Shown here: piece after piece, positions 45,800-58,372 of the stretch | Position numbering within the stretch: position 1 is the stretch's first letter | Layout of the letters: each line of letters starts with the position of its first letter | Origin: Hybos culiciformis | Lineage: Eukaryota > Arthropoda > Insecta > Diptera > Hybotidae | Direction: 5' to 3' | DNA: 64,000 nt | NCBI GenBank assembly: GCA_964007475.1 | Contig: OZ023273.1 | Span: forward strand, 49,415,525 to 49,479,524 | Notes under the pieces: generated by a model | What the model saw: only the letters and a program-made list of their open reading frames with translations | The model's database searches: none | Told to the model about the DNA's origin: nothing | Translations under genes and position numbers: made by a program

Positions 45800-48700
45800 A
45801 TGTCTTCATCACTGTATCAAATTGAAAAACTTGGTGAAACCAATTATGATGGATGGAGAATACAAATGAAATCAATATTAATACATTCTGATATGTGGGA
45901 ATTTATAATAGGTGAACCTCCAACTGATGCCGCCAAATTGTTAATATGGACAGCAAAAGATGCGAAAGCATTAGCGACGATTTTATTAAGTATAAAATCA
46001 ACCCAACTAATCAATATAAAAAATTGTAAGACTGCTAAGGAAGCATGGAAAAAACTTGAAGAAATTTATTGTCCATCTGGTCCGGCCAGAAAAGCTTCAT
46101 TATTCAAAAAATTAATAAATTTGAAAATGGAAGAAAATGCAAGTATGCCTGATCATTTAAATAATTTTTTTGAAATTTTAGGAAAAATTATTGAAGTGGA
46201 CATTGAAATGCAAGATGAATTAGTTGAAATTATGCTATTGGCCAGCTTACCAAAATCGTATGAAAATTTTGTGATAGCGATAGAATCAAGAGATTCTTTA
46301 CCTACTTTAGATTTGTTAAAAACAAAATTGTTCGAAGAGGGCCGAAGACGTGAAGGGGAGGTAAAAGGTAGCGAAACAGAATCTGCTTTTTTGATGAAAA
46401 ATGGCAAAAAATTCAACAAGTCAGGTCAAAAATCAAATGAAAGTACATCTTCAAATAAAATTAAAGGAAAATGTTATATTTGCCACAAAAAAGGGCATTA
46501 TGCTGCTAACTGTAGAGAAAATAAAACACATACAAAAAGTTTTGCTTTGTGCAATTCAAAAATTTTTTCTATAGTTAACAAAAATAAAAACAACTGGATT
46601 TTTGACACTGGCGCAACGACTCATATGTGTTGTGATATGAAATTATTTAGTGAAATAGTTAAACATGTTGAAAAAATAGAACTGGCAAATGAAAGTTACG
46701 TACAATCCGAGGGAATAGGAAAAGTCGAAATAGAAACTGAATTCAGCAAAATAATTTTACAAGATGTTTTATATGTCCCATCATTGGTATCAAATTTCAT
46801 TTCAATAAGCAAGGCAGCAGAAAACAATTGTTCTGTACAATTTAATAATTCTAATGCTATAATAAAGGATGAAAAAGGTATTAAATTGATGGTTGCTGAA
46901 AAGGTAAATAATTTATACATATTTAAATTAGAAAATAAAAAACTTTTTAGCCTAAAAAATGAAGAATTTAATATATGGCATGAAAGATATGGCCATTTGA
47001 ACATGCAAAGTTTGCAATTTTTAAATAAAAATAAAATGGTTAGAGGACTAACTTTAAAAAATGAAAATAAACCATTATCATGTGAAATATGCATGAAAAG
47101 TAAAATAAGCTCCTTTCCCTTCACCTCGTCAATATCACGTTCTAAAAAAAGATTAGAAATTATTCACAGTGACTTGTGTGGCCCAATGAAAACAACATCA
47201 CTTGGTGGTTCTAAATATTATGCACTTTTTATTGATGATTTTTCAAGAAAATTTTTTGTTTATTTTTTAAGAAATAAAAGTGAAATATTTGACTGTTTCA
47301 AGGAATTCAAAGCAGCTGTAGAAAATGAAACCGAAGAAAAAATTAAGATATTGAGAACAGATAATGGAACCGAATATCTTTCAAATGAATTCTCTAAATA
47401 TTTAAATGATCATGGTATTACTCGTCAGCTTACAGTTCAATACACACCTCAGCAAAATGGCGTAGCTGAAAGAGCTAATCGAACAATTGTAGAAATGGCA
47501 CGAACTATGCTCTTAAATTCAAAATTGCCAGAGTCGCTTTGGGCAGAGGCAGTTAACACTGCAGTGTATATTCGAAATAGGTCACCGACAAAAATCCTAG
47601 GAACCAAAACACCATTTGAAATGTGGAGCGCGATTCAACCAAATGTCTCATATTTCAAAATTTTCGGGTGCCAGGCAGTAATGTTGGACAAGCGGCCAGG
47701 TAAATCAAAATTTAAAGCAAGAGGCATCGAATGTTTGATGGTGGGCTATTCAGCCGAATCAAAAGCTTACCGATTATATGAACCTGCAACAAGGAAAATA
47801 CACAAAAGTCGAGATGTGAAATTCATTGAAAAACCTGGTGGGTTTTCATCATCTGAAAATCACAATGAATGCGTTTTTATTGATAAAAATGATTCTATTA
47901 ATATAGAAATTAATGAAATAAAAAACAACAAAATTGGTGATTCAGAAAATGGTAATGATGATAATGAAGTTTCCCAAGAGTTTTCAAGTAAAAATGTAAT
48001 TGAAAACGAAAATATTGAAGAAAATGTTAATAATGAAATTTTAAATGAAAATGTTAATAATGAAATTTTAAATGAAAATGTTAATAATGAAATTTCAAAT
48101 GAAAATGTTAGTAATGAAATTGAAAAGGAAATAAGTTTTTATGAAATTTCAAGTGAAACTGATGCTGAAACTTCAGATGAAAATGCAATTAATGTTGGTG
48201 GTAGACCGAGATTATTGAGAACTGGTAAAAGAGGAAGACCAAAGAAAATAAAAAGTTCAGCATCAATCAATCTGGTTTGTCAACACGAAAATACTCAAAA
48301 TCCAATGACAGTCCAAGAAGCAATGCAGCGACCTGATTGTCAAAAATGGAAAATTGCTATGGCTGATGAATACAAATCTTTAATTAAAAATAAAACCTGG
48401 GATCTAGTTGAAATGCCCAATGGCCAAAAACCTATTAAATCTAGATGGGTGTTTAACATAAAACGGGACAAAGAGGGCAATATTGAAAGATACAAAGCAC
48501 GACTTGTGGCAAAAGGGTGCAGCCAACGTCATGGTGTCAACTATACTGAAACTTTTTCTCCTGTCATAAGGTATTCAACGATAAGATTGATTTTGGCATT
48601 AGCGGCCGAATGTAACTTGGTTGTTCATCAAATGGATGTAACATGCGCATATTTAAATGGAGATCTTGATGAAGATATTTATATGGTGCAACCAGAAAGT

Positions 48701-49861
48701 TTTGTTAATTTAGATTATCCAAATTTAGTTTGTAAATTAAAAAAAGGATTATATGGTCTTAAGCAGTCAGGAAGAAAATGGAATGAAAAATTAGATAATG
48801 TATTGCAATCAATAGGTTTTTCGAGATGTTATTCTGATAATTGCCTTTATGTTATAAACGCCAATAAAAATTTTTGCATTGTGGGGGTATATGTTGACGA
48901 CATGATTATAGGTTCATCGTCTGAAAAATTTTTATTTTTCATTAAGAATCAAATTTCACTTCATTTTGATGTAATTGACAAAGGAATTATAGATTATTTT
49001 CTAAGTATGGAAGTTAAAAATTTAAAAGATAAAATTGAAGTTTGCCAATCCCAATTTATAAAAAACTTATTGATGAAATACGATATGGAAAATTCGAAAA
49101 AATGCAGTACCCCACTGGATCCAGGAATGAAATTTAGAAAATGTTCTGATTGCAGCAACTGTGTTAAAGTTGATAAAACAATATATCAATCACTTGTTGG
49201 TTCATTAATGTACCTAGGTCTTTCAACAAGGCCAGATATATGCCATTCAGTTAATAAGATTGCTCAATTTAATACAGACCCACATATTGAACATCTTACG
49301 GCAGCAAAACATATTTTAAAATATCTAAATAATACAATTAATTATAAACTTATTTTTAGAAAAACTGGTAGAAAGTTGTATGGCTATGCAGATGCTGACT
49401 GGGCTGGTGGCAGCGATTATAGGAAGTCATATACGGGCTACACATTTTTTCTGGCAGGGGCAGCAATTACATGGGAATCAAAGAAACAACCCACAGTAGC
49501 TTTGAGCAGCACAGAAGCTGAATACATGGCATTATCTGCAGCAACCAAAGAAATAAAATTTTTACGTAACCTTATCAGCGAGGTTGGGTTAAAGCAACTT
49601 ATAGATGGTCCAACAAAATTATATGGGGATAATCTCAGCGCACAACAATTAGTTAAGAATCCTGTGTACCATTCCCGTAGCAAGCATATAGATATTAAAG
49701 TTCATTTTATCAGAGAAGTTTACCAAAACAAAATAATTGAATTACAATATGTACCCACAGATGAAATGATCGCTGATGTTTTTACAAAAATTTTACAAAA
49801 AACTAAACATTTAAAATTTTGTAATTTGCTTGGCATAGATTGTATTTCCAAAAACAATTAA
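45800..49861 (+). CDS. Copia gag-pol polyprotein, 1353 aa, intact
   Basis: One uninterrupted frame from the ATG in ccgagatgtct. Order: Gag with the copia-type N-terminus (W-x-x-Q/M motifs, residues 1-200); CCHC zinc knuckle C225-C228-H233-C238; aspartic protease with D269-T-G; integrase with zinc-binding H394, H398, C428, C431 and catalytic D458, D521, E557 (35 residues between the last two); reverse transcriptase from about 835 to 1110 with YVDD at 1031-1034; RNase H with D1198, E1239, D1277. A linker between integrase and RT (about 735-780) has tandem NENVNNEIL-type 10-residue repeats, probably a polymorphic minisatellite. The domain order and length match the Ty1/copia family. No catalytic residue I can see is missing, and there is no frameshift between gag and pol, as in Drosophila copia. 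The product would assemble virus-like particles and replicate the element. Confidence 0.97.
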   Translation: MSSSLYQIEKLGETNYDGWRIQMKSILIHSDMWEFIIGEPPTDAAKLLIWTAKDAKALATILLSIKSTQLINIKNCKTAKEAWKKLEEIYCPSGPARKASLFKKLINLKMEENASMPDHLNNFFEILGKIIEVDIEMQDELVEIMLLASLPKSYENFVIAIESRDSLPTLDLLKTKLFEEGRRREGEVKGSETESAFLMKNGKKFNKSGQKSNESTSSNKIKGKCYICHKKGHYAANCRENKTHTKSFALCNSKIFSIVNKNKNNWIFDTGATTHMCCDMKLFSEIVKHVEKIELANESYVQSEGIGKVEIETEFSKIILQDVLYVPSLVSNFISISKAAENNCSVQFNNSNAIIKDEKGIKLMVAEKVNNLYIFKLENKKLFSLKNEEFNIWHERYGHLNMQSLQFLNKNKMVRGLTLKNENKPLSCEICMKSKISSFPFTSSISRSKKRLEIIHSDLCGPMKTTSLGGSKYYALFIDDFSRKFFVYFLRNKSEIFDCFKEFKAAVENETEEKIKILRTDNGTEYLSNEFSKYLNDHGITRQLTVQYTPQQNGVAERANRTIVEMARTMLLNSKLPESLWAEAVNTAVYIRNRSPTKILGTKTPFEMWSAIQPNVSYFKIFGCQAVMLDKRPGKSKFKARGIECLMVGYSAESKAYRLYEPATRKIHKSRDVKFIEKPGGFSSSENHNECVFIDKNDSINIEINEIKNNKIGDSENGNDDNEVSQEFSSKNVIENENIEENVNNEILNENVNNEILNENVNNEISNENVSNEIEKEISFYEISSETDAETSDENAINVGGRPRLLRTGKRGRPKKIKSSASINLVCQHENTQNPMTVQEAMQRPDCQKWKIAMADEYKSLIKNKTWDLVEMPNGQKPIKSRWVFNIKRDKEGNIERYKARLVAKGCSQRHGVNYTETFSPVIRYSTIRLILALAAECNLVVHQMDVTCAYLNGDLDEDIYMVQPESFVNLDYPNLVCKLKKGLYGLKQSGRKWNEKLDNVLQSIGFSRCYSDNCLYVINANKNFCIVGVYVDDMIIGSSSEKFLFFIKNQISLHFDVIDKGIIDYFLSMEVKNLKDKIEVCQSQFIKNLLMKYDMENSKKCSTPLDPGMKFRKCSDCSNCVKVDKTIYQSLVGSLMYLGLSTRPDICHSVNKIAQFNTDPHIEHLTAAKHILKYLNNTINYKLIFRKTGRKLYGYADADWAGGSDYRKSYTGYTFFLAGAAITWESKKQPTVALSSTEAEYMALSAATKEIKFLRNLISEVGLKQLIDGPTKLYGDNLSAQQLVKNPVYHSRSKHIDIKVHFIREVYQNKIIELQYVPTDEMIADVFTKILQKTKHLKFCNLLGIDCISKNN

Positions 49862-49876
49862 TTAAAAGTAGTTTTT

Positions 49877-49885
49877 GAGGGAAAG
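49877..49885 (+). promoter_or_regulatory. Polypurine tract
   Basis: gagggaaag ends at the first base before the 3' LTR, the expected position for plus-strand priming. Confidence 0.85.
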
Positions 49886-50068
49886 TATTAGAAATGGAAT
49901 TTATAATGAATTAAAATTGAAATACTAATGTTAGATTCTTTTTGTTCTTAATTTATACCTCTTAAATTAAAACCTATAAATGTAAAATTATCATTGAATT
50001 TATTATCAGTTATTAAAATTATATTGAACTAAAAAAAGGAACACCTGCACTTTTTATTACTGCTAACA
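49886..50068 (+). repeat. Copia 3' LTR
   Basis: 183 bp, appearing identical to the 5' LTR. Confidence 0.95.
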
Positions 50069-50073
50069 ACAGC
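50069..50073. repeat. Copia 5-bp target-site duplication, right copy
   Basis: acagc adjoining the 3' LTR, identical to the left copy. Confidence 0.9.
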
Positions 50074-50240
50074 AATTACATTTAAAATTCTTTTACCGCT
50101 CATAATAGTTTTATAATAAGTTTTATTTTGTATATCTCGCACATCAACAAAATCTCGAAATTTCGTTACTGGAATGATGTATTTTATTTAACTGCTTCAA
50201 CATATTTTCATCTTCAATCCTTGGTACTTCAACAATATTA
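50074..50240 (-). pseudogene. hAT transposase fragment, right of the Copia insertion
   Basis: On the minus strand this reads toward the Copia junction ending YYKTIMSGKRILNVIA, and continues in frame across the Copia insertion site into the SVEAERGFS segment. Upstream the frame is disrupted: a stop or shift near the ISRFC segment implies decay before or after the split. It is a transposase relic only. Confidence 0.65.
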
Positions 50241-50390
50241 ACCGGCTTCTGGATTTAATATATTATAGCAATTGAAAAGATTATTATTACACCGTTAAAG
50301 CAAAAGCATAATATACAACAACGGAACATTTTGAAAATTTTAACAACCGGTACGAACGTACCGCCCCGTACCGGCTGAATATCACCACTG

Positions 50391-50398
50391 GTTGTAAG
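50391..50398. repeat. hAT target-site duplication, right copy
   Basis: gttgtaag follows the right hAT terminus. It differs at one base from the left copy. Confidence 0.75.
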
Positions 50399-53300
50399 GG
50401 CAAATAGACAAAAGTTTGTCGGATGAACTACGATTGTTCAATTGAATCAATTGATTTTATTAGAGTGGCATTAATTTCGTAAAATTGATAAAATATTCTT
50501 CTAAACAATTAATTGTAGAAAATAATAAAAATTACCTAAAAAAAATTTTCTTAAATATTTTTTTTTATTTAAAGCATTATATTAGGTACATACTTAATTT
50601 ATGAAACAAATAAGTTTGCACCAAAATTCTTCTACGTTGAAAATAATTTATGCTTTTGCTTTTGAAACAAAAAAAACATATATAGTAAAAATATACGAAT
50701 TTTTAACATAAAAGAGTTCTTTTCATTTGAAATTGCAGATTATGCTCTTTATGTTTCTCGAGGGGTTGGTAAATAAAAATAAAGACGATTAAAATAGCCA
50801 GTAAATAAATTTTACATACCCCAATTATTCTTTTTAATTTTCAAAGCTTATGTATTAAGGATTGCAAAAAAGTGTTGAAAAATATAAACCAAATGAAAAT
50901 ATTATGTTAAAATGAAACTCTTAAAATAAAAATATTATTGCTTTGGGCTTCAGTGGCTTAAAAATTCCAATTTTTTAATTGCTTAATAACTTTTTGTTTT
51001 TTAACTGACTAGTAACAATTTAGTTATATGTTGGGCCGAAAAGTATGTATAAGTGCATAATTATTTTTTCATAGAATGTTTACAAAATTGTTCTAGTTTT
51101 TAAATTTATTTACTTTTTAATGTTGAAATAGAGGTCTTATTAATTAAAAAATTAAGTGATATTGGGTCGAAACTTAAAAATTTTATATTACCATGAATGT
51201 TTTTCGTAGGCGACATTCTCTTCGCTTGACTATCATAAGACTTTGAAGCTCCATGAATATAAATTTGTCCTATATTAATTTACAGTTCATATTTTACTTA
51301 TACATATTTCCTCAGTGGTTCTACTTAACAATAAAAACTATAAAAAAAAAAATTGTGTAAAATAAAAACTCCTAAAAGATATTGAGAAATACAGAAAATA
51401 TTGCAAGCTATTTTTGTTAGCTCATTTGAGGTTTAACTCAAGTATATTTTTGTTGAAAATGTTCTGCCAATATTATTACAAGCATACTATACATAATATT
51501 ATTTTACAACAATAAGAGCAAAGTATAACAATTGAAATAAAATATATGTATGTTATGTAAACATTAAAAGTGGTGTTAAACAAAAGCAAATAAAAAATTA
51601 TTTGTTTTTATTTTCTTTGTTTTTTTTTATTTACCAGAAAAATAATCTTATTTTTCCATCAACTTGTTTGATGTTTTCGTTTATGTATACATATTATATA
51701 AGAGTGTGTAGTTATGTACGAATTAACTCTGTCACAGTAGTTCCTATTCGATTTTATTTTATGTACTTATAACAATAAAATAAAAAAATCCAATTTCAAT
51801 CTTGTTTTCAAAATATAATTATAAATTTATTTAAAATACAAAATAAATAACAAAAGGTGAAAGTTTACATTAGTAAAGCATCAGACATTTGATATACCGC
51901 GATATATTTAGAAACATATTTTTCTTTAATGCATTTTGTAGTATTTGAAATTAAACGTTTAAAATTTAATGTATAATGTCAAAATAAATAGCATAAGATA
52001 TAAGAATAATGTCATAATGAACAATATAAAACATGTTATGAAAATACGATTCAAATTCGGAGCTGCAGAATAATTAGTGATTATGATTGTTTTTTATTTT
52101 ATTTGAAGAGGTACTTTGGAAACAATTAAGTGTACGGAATTTTCCAAATTGACTTTTATTTAGTTTAGAGATCTTCTTGAACATAAAATTATGATTAAAA
52201 ACCGTACTTTAAAACTATAGATACACTGAGTTCATTTATTTCAAACTTTTTTGTTACATTTTATAGCAAAAACCTTTTTTTTATAAAATTTTTCCAAAAT
52301 CTAAACAATTTCTCAAACTATATGAATAAAATATAAATATAAAAATATATATGTATAACTCATGAATGTTCTCTATAGGTATTTTACTAACATAATTTTC
52401 AAGTCATTTATTTATTTGAAATTGGAATAAAATGTTACATGATGTAAAAGGATTTTAATCTTGTTACTTAATTTTGAAAATTTTGTATAAATATATTCAG
52501 TTTTCGAAATAGATAAATTTAATAAAAATATTTTTTTTTTTTAATTCAATCTTAACATTCGTCCAAGTTTATAAATCACAATACTATTCGAAAATGTTTT
52601 TACCTACATTTTATGAATTAGATATTATTTCAAAATGAAAGATAGTTTATTAGTATAATGTTGAGATAAAGGCTACATTGTCAAATTTCCCTGAATAAAC
52701 TAAAAATTTACAGTTTAAAAGAGTTGTCTGAATAAAATTTTGTTTCGATAAACATAGACTAAGATATTTAGATATTTCTGATGGCAAGATGTATACACTC
52801 CGGTTACAAAACTCAAACATAATATGACATATGAGCTGTTCACTACACAAATATTTTATATTATCAATTAAATTTTAGTAAGTAGATAAATATATTGTTT
52901 TACTTAGCAATGAATATTATTCACAGAAATGTTTTTGACAATTTTCGAAGAAATATACCATTAACATATTATGCATATACTTTATTTGCGGTCAAACAAA
53001 CCCTGCTTTGAAATAATTTTTTAAATTATAACAATGCATTTTACAAGTAAAAAAAATTTTATAATATATGCCTTTCATCCTAATCTCACCATCAATCAAC
53101 ATATACATATTCCATTGCCTATGGTTTGATTTATTGTTGATTTATTGCCATTTGAAATTTAATTAAAAAAAAAAATCATAAATTTTTCATTTCATATAGG
53201 ATATTGATAAAGTTTTTTTTTTTTACATGAAATCAAAATCCTCTTAAATGAAAAGAAGAAAGAATTCAGTATTTGTTGTAAGGATTAGTGCCCACTTTTG

Positions 53301-56300
53301 TGAAACATATGTACATGTTGTGTCTGTTGACAAAATTAATGCTTCTTCTATCTTTTAAAAGCAAAAAAAAAAAAAAATTAAAATTAAAAATATAAGAATA
53401 AGCAAAACATTCCCCAAATAACCAAGGAATTGGAAATAAAACAAATTGTGGAAAGAAAGAATTTAAAAAAAAAATAAAGGATGATAAAGTCCTTTTTTTG
53501 TCTTTTCAAGCAATTACCATTTATTTTATCTTTTTAATAGATTTACTGGTTTTGATTATAATAAAAACTGTATAAAAGCCTACAAATGTGACACACTAAA
53601 TCTTTAAATATTTTACTGAGTTTATGTTTATATGAGAAAAATATGGATGTAATTCAAAAGAAATAACAAATAATATTTTCTTGACAGTATGACTTATATT
53701 TTCGTGTCATTATTTTTTATCAACAATAGTATTTTCTATAATAAAATTTTAGGTTTTTTTATCTAAATCATATTATCTACATGCGCGGTTTAATCATAAA
53801 TTATAAAATTTCAACATAATGATAACCCAATGTTCTGGGATAGTTTTACATAAATAACTTATAAGTTTAATTTATTTTATTCGTAAGTTTGTTTGCAATT
53901 TGGAATTTTCTTATGTGTCCAACCTAAAACTAGATTGACAATTTCCGAATTCAGTATACCTACCATTTTTATTTCAATAAATTTCTTATGTGGTATTTTA
54001 GGGCGCGATTCTGGATTGTATTAAGGCTGCAATAATGCTTCAACAAAAAATAAAACTTCCAAAAAGTTACTTAAAAAACATTAAAACAAATTATGAGAAA
54101 TGAACTATCGCCCGCTGGGTCTACTTCTAACTGAACAATGAAAGTCCGAGCTTTATATAATGATGACAAGAAAACACAAAATATAGAAAAAATATTTTCA
54201 AAGAAAATTGCGTAAAGGTCTTTTTTAATCTGGGACACTAAAACTGGTATATGAGTAAACTATATTTTCCTTTTATTTATTTATTTTGTTGTTCAGAAAA
54301 AGGTATTACATAATTGTGACTAAATGATCTCATTTATTTTGAAAATTTATGATAAAAACATATACTACAGCTTTGGGCAAAATTTTAATTTCAAGACAAA
54401 TTTTTATGGGATCAAAAGGATTATTAAAAAAAATTAAATTTATTTATTTATTTTTTTTTTTTCTCATTTTGAACCGGAAGGATATCTAGAAATACATTGA
54501 GAAAGTGGAAAGGGAATTATAGGAACTATTTTTATTTAAAAGTGTTTACACATACACAGATAGAGAGAAAATAAGGAACTTTATGAAATTTAAGATTTTA
54601 GTTTTTTTTTTTTAATGTCTTAAGAATAATATTAAGTTGGAAATTTTTGGGTTTAAAAATAAATTACTTTACCATATGTTTGTTTCTAAAATAAAATGTG
54701 AATTATTATTATTATATAAATAAGCTTTAAGTGGGTTAGCAAATTTATACTAAATATATAAGTATATATTCAAGGTATATGTATTTTATATTTATGTATA
54801 TCGTATCATATATTTAATATATTTATAAATATTTGTGTGTATATATATCACTACATTACGTATATATATCTTCTTAATCAAAATTTTCATTATATAAATA
54901 AAATTTAATTTGATTTTATTTATTATTATATAGGTATAGGCAGGGCATTGTTTCAAAATTATCACATGGGAATATTTAAATAAATTTACGATTTAATCGG
55001 TTGGCAATAAATTTTTGCCACTAATTTTCACTATAAATATAATATAATACATTAAATTAAAGTAGTAATTATTTTATAAGTTTTTTATTTTATTTGATAA
55101 TAATTGTGACCATCTTTTTTAATTAAGAATACTCATAATCAGAATTTAGGTAACTTTTGAGATTTACTTGAAGAAAATTTCTCAAGTTCATTGAAGCCGG
55201 TTTTAAATTGAATTTTTTTTTATTATCACAACATTAGTTTGCATTCAAGAAGGTTTGTTACAGATTATTTCGAAGATTTTCAATCAGAACATATTAAGAT
55301 GGAAAATTATGTGGAAAAAGCTAAATATGTCGTTAAAGTTAAAATATACCTATTAAATATAAATTTATTAAAAAAAATTATTTCTTTAATTATTTTTCAA
55401 TATGCATTTTATTTTCAACAAGTTTAATTTGCAGGTGTAATTCTTTTAAATTCTTTAATAACAAATAAAAATGTATGAAAATACATATTTGTAAGAATTA
55501 AATGGACAGTTTATATAATTTTAAATAGCATTTAAAAAAGGCACAAAAAGTATATTTTACATAAGATATGTTCTGTTGAAAGCATTTAAGGAAAAATAAA
55601 ATCAAGCAAGGGGAAAAGTATATATGTATGTAAAAAAAAAGATAATTGGAATTTGATAAAAATTTCCTGAAAATTTGCAAAAATAAAAGATAAAAGCTTA
55701 TGGTTTTATTTAAATTTTTTTTACATATTTATTCTATTTATATAAAAAGGTAAAACAGTAAGAGTGTAGGTAAAAAATTGAGTGGTATATCTTTTAACAA
55801 GAGTTTTTCTTAAAAATAATTTCAGAAAAGAAACATTGATAAATAAATGTGTTGTAGGTATATAAAGCCAAAATTTGGTAATTAACAATATTGAGAATTT
55901 ACGACATAAAACAAATAAAAACGTAAATCAGCCGATAAAAAACAGAATCGAGGAATGTTCTACTAAAAAAAATTCATAACACTTTTTTGACAATACTAAC
56001 TATTTGTGTTACAAAAAAAGGCTTAAATACAAAATTTAAATATCCTTCCAGGTTGTCAAAAAATTTTCAATAACATTTTTGACTAAGTGTATGAAATTAC
56101 AATCATAAAAGTATAATGAGGTTAGAAAATAAAAGCAACCTGATATTTATAAAGAAAAAAAAAGCATAAATTCATAGAAGTATACTTTTCCCAAGAATTT
56201 ATGTACTTCATTTTCTTTTTTTTTTTTTTTTTTGTAGATTTTTATAAGTCAATTTGAATTTACCCTCAGGTAATATTACTCAATTTATTTTATTTAAAGA

Positions 56301-58372
56301 CAAATTAAATAAATTCAATTTTCGTTTTACTCATATATTGTTGTCAATTAAATGTTCGTGTGATTGTGCGAGTATTTTGTTGTAATATGATTATTTGGTT
56401 TGATGAATTTAATACTATGAAATATTTGTTGAGCTATAGAATGTATCCCAATTTAAGTTTTTAACTGGGGTAGATATTTTTAAATGGAAATTAAGTTCCA
56501 ATTATTTCTTGTTTGATATGTATGGAAGCTTATCATTTAAGTATATTTTCAAATTAATTCATGTCTTTTATATGTTGCCTGAAATTTGTATTTGAATAAT
56601 TGTATAATTTGAATTGTTTACTAAGCCCAAGCACAAGATATATTTATCATATATTAAACCACGCATAATAAAAGCAATATATGGCCCCCTATAATACATT
56701 TTTTAGTTTTTTAATTAATTACACACGAGTATAAAAAAAATTATTTTTTGGTTAAATTTCATAAGAAAATTTTTTTATATATAGAAATTTTTGATATAAT
56801 TTGTTAAAATATTTTTTGTATAGAAATTTTATTCGTGATTGAAGCTCTGTTAAACTTATAAGAAGTTACAATTCTTTCTTAACTTATTATAAAATGCGAA
56901 TCATAATGATAAGATAACTTAGTTTTTCAAAGTATACTTTCCATATCCGTTTTGCTTTTCAATTTAATCACTTCCTCGTTCAATATTTAAGATGCTAAAA
57001 ATTTGGCTATATAAACATACCTATTGATCTCGTTTCAAACAAAGGGCTTTATTAGTATATTCTAATCCGGAATATTTACCTACAATTTTGTCCCATAATA
57101 TCAAGGAAAATAGTTAAATAGGAAATTATATGCCAACATTTTTTTTTTGTCTTTTTTTATAATCATCATCAGAACTTCAGAACACATGAAAAGCAGTCAT
57201 ACAAAAATATGTTGCATATACATACATTCATTATATATTATTATCTAATTTTCTTGAGGAAAATCAAAATAACTCCCAACCGAGAATAAATATATAGTGA
57301 ACTTTTAATTAAGATTACTTTCTTCTAATGCCGCATTGCTAAATAACATCAAAATAAATTATGTAAATTAAATCAGTAAAGAAGTATCAGTATATATGTA
57401 TTAAGAAAATTTTCTTATAGAAATCATTGTTGATATTTTCTTCAATTTTATTCATTAAAGAAAACTTTTCTGAAATTACTTATATAGCATTCATAATTTA
57501 TTAGGGAGAAAACTTAATAATGTGTGAAAACTTTAGCGTATTAAGAAAATTATACATTTAACACATTACAAAAATCAATAAAGTTTTTGAGGGTTGCTTA
57601 TTTAGACCAAAAATAAAATCAACTATGATTATTATATAATTTATAGAAAACATAGTTTAATTTTAAAAGCTACAATATCTATATAAGGTTTTTTGAATTT
57701 TCCTTAGACTTAATGTTTGTAAAAATTTAAGAAGTAAATATAAAATATTAATGCTGTAAAGATTACCATGTAAATCTATAACTTCAGATTGTAAAATATT
57801 GTAAAAAACAAAACTATAACTTAAATAAAATCGAATTGAATTGAATTGAATAGTTGAATTTTTTTTTTATATGTTTCAAGTTCTAGATGAAATTGGAGGA
57901 AAAAAAAAATTGTCTATGAAATTTCTATTATCACACTATGTCGTATTTATTCATTGCTATGTTTCGAATATTATAATGTCCGTAGCTATTATAAATTTAA
58001 TTATGATTAAGTTATATAATTTTTTTTACTATGATAATTTGATAGTTCAATAAAATTATGTTAATATCACAAAATTACAAAACTATACTTATAAATATAT
58101 ACGGTATACCCAATATACAGGGCTTTGGAAATTGTCGAACCTGCAATTAAATATTTTTATACATTATATTGGAAAAAAAAAGAATTTTTTTAAATAAAAA
58201 TATGATAATTTCCCACAATTACGTTATATATAAATTATTATATTTATGTTATAAAGAGGAAAATATATAAAATTAAATTGAAATAATTTTATGTTGCATA
58301 ATTTTATTATTGTTCTTCCTTTATGCATAGGAAGATAAAACGAATTTCAGTTTATAAGATTTTCTGGCGAAA
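50399..58372. other. 8-kb AT-rich intronic DNA without recognisable genes
   Basis: This is the longest stretch without an element that I could define. Homopolymers, TA-rich microsatellites (about 54760-54870) and chance ORFs under 70 codons only. Decayed repeats beyond recognition are likely. Confidence 0.5.

Larger units (their letters stand above)
45504..50068 (+). mobile_element. Full-length Ty1/copia LTR retrotransposon, apparently recent
   Basis: 4,565 bp with two 183-bp LTRs that look identical base for base, a primer binding site, a single gag-pol ORF without stops, and a purine tract just before the 3' LTR. It is flanked by a perfect 5-bp target duplication. Identical LTRs and an intact frame imply a very recent insertion. 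It sits in the sense direction in the putative intron and within a hAT transposase fragment. Its termini are tattag and ctaaca rather than the canonical tg...ca. The deviation is at the 5' end only. Confidence 0.96.
45140..50390 (-). mobile_element. hAT transposon remnant, split by a Copia insertion
   Basis: The left terminus is cagtgttgatattc. The right terminus in reverse complement is cagtggtgatattc, one mismatch in 14. aacaaccggtacg follows near both ends. Without the Copia element the remnant is about 680 bp. The transposase C-terminus reads leftward on the minus strand and is interrupted exactly at the Copia target site. The 8-bp flanks match at seven positions. The hAT copy is therefore older than the Copia copy. 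Confidence 0.88.

Noticed and set aside
46153..49683. Reverse-strand ORFs inside the Copia coding region
   Set aside because: They are shadows of the gag-pol frame.
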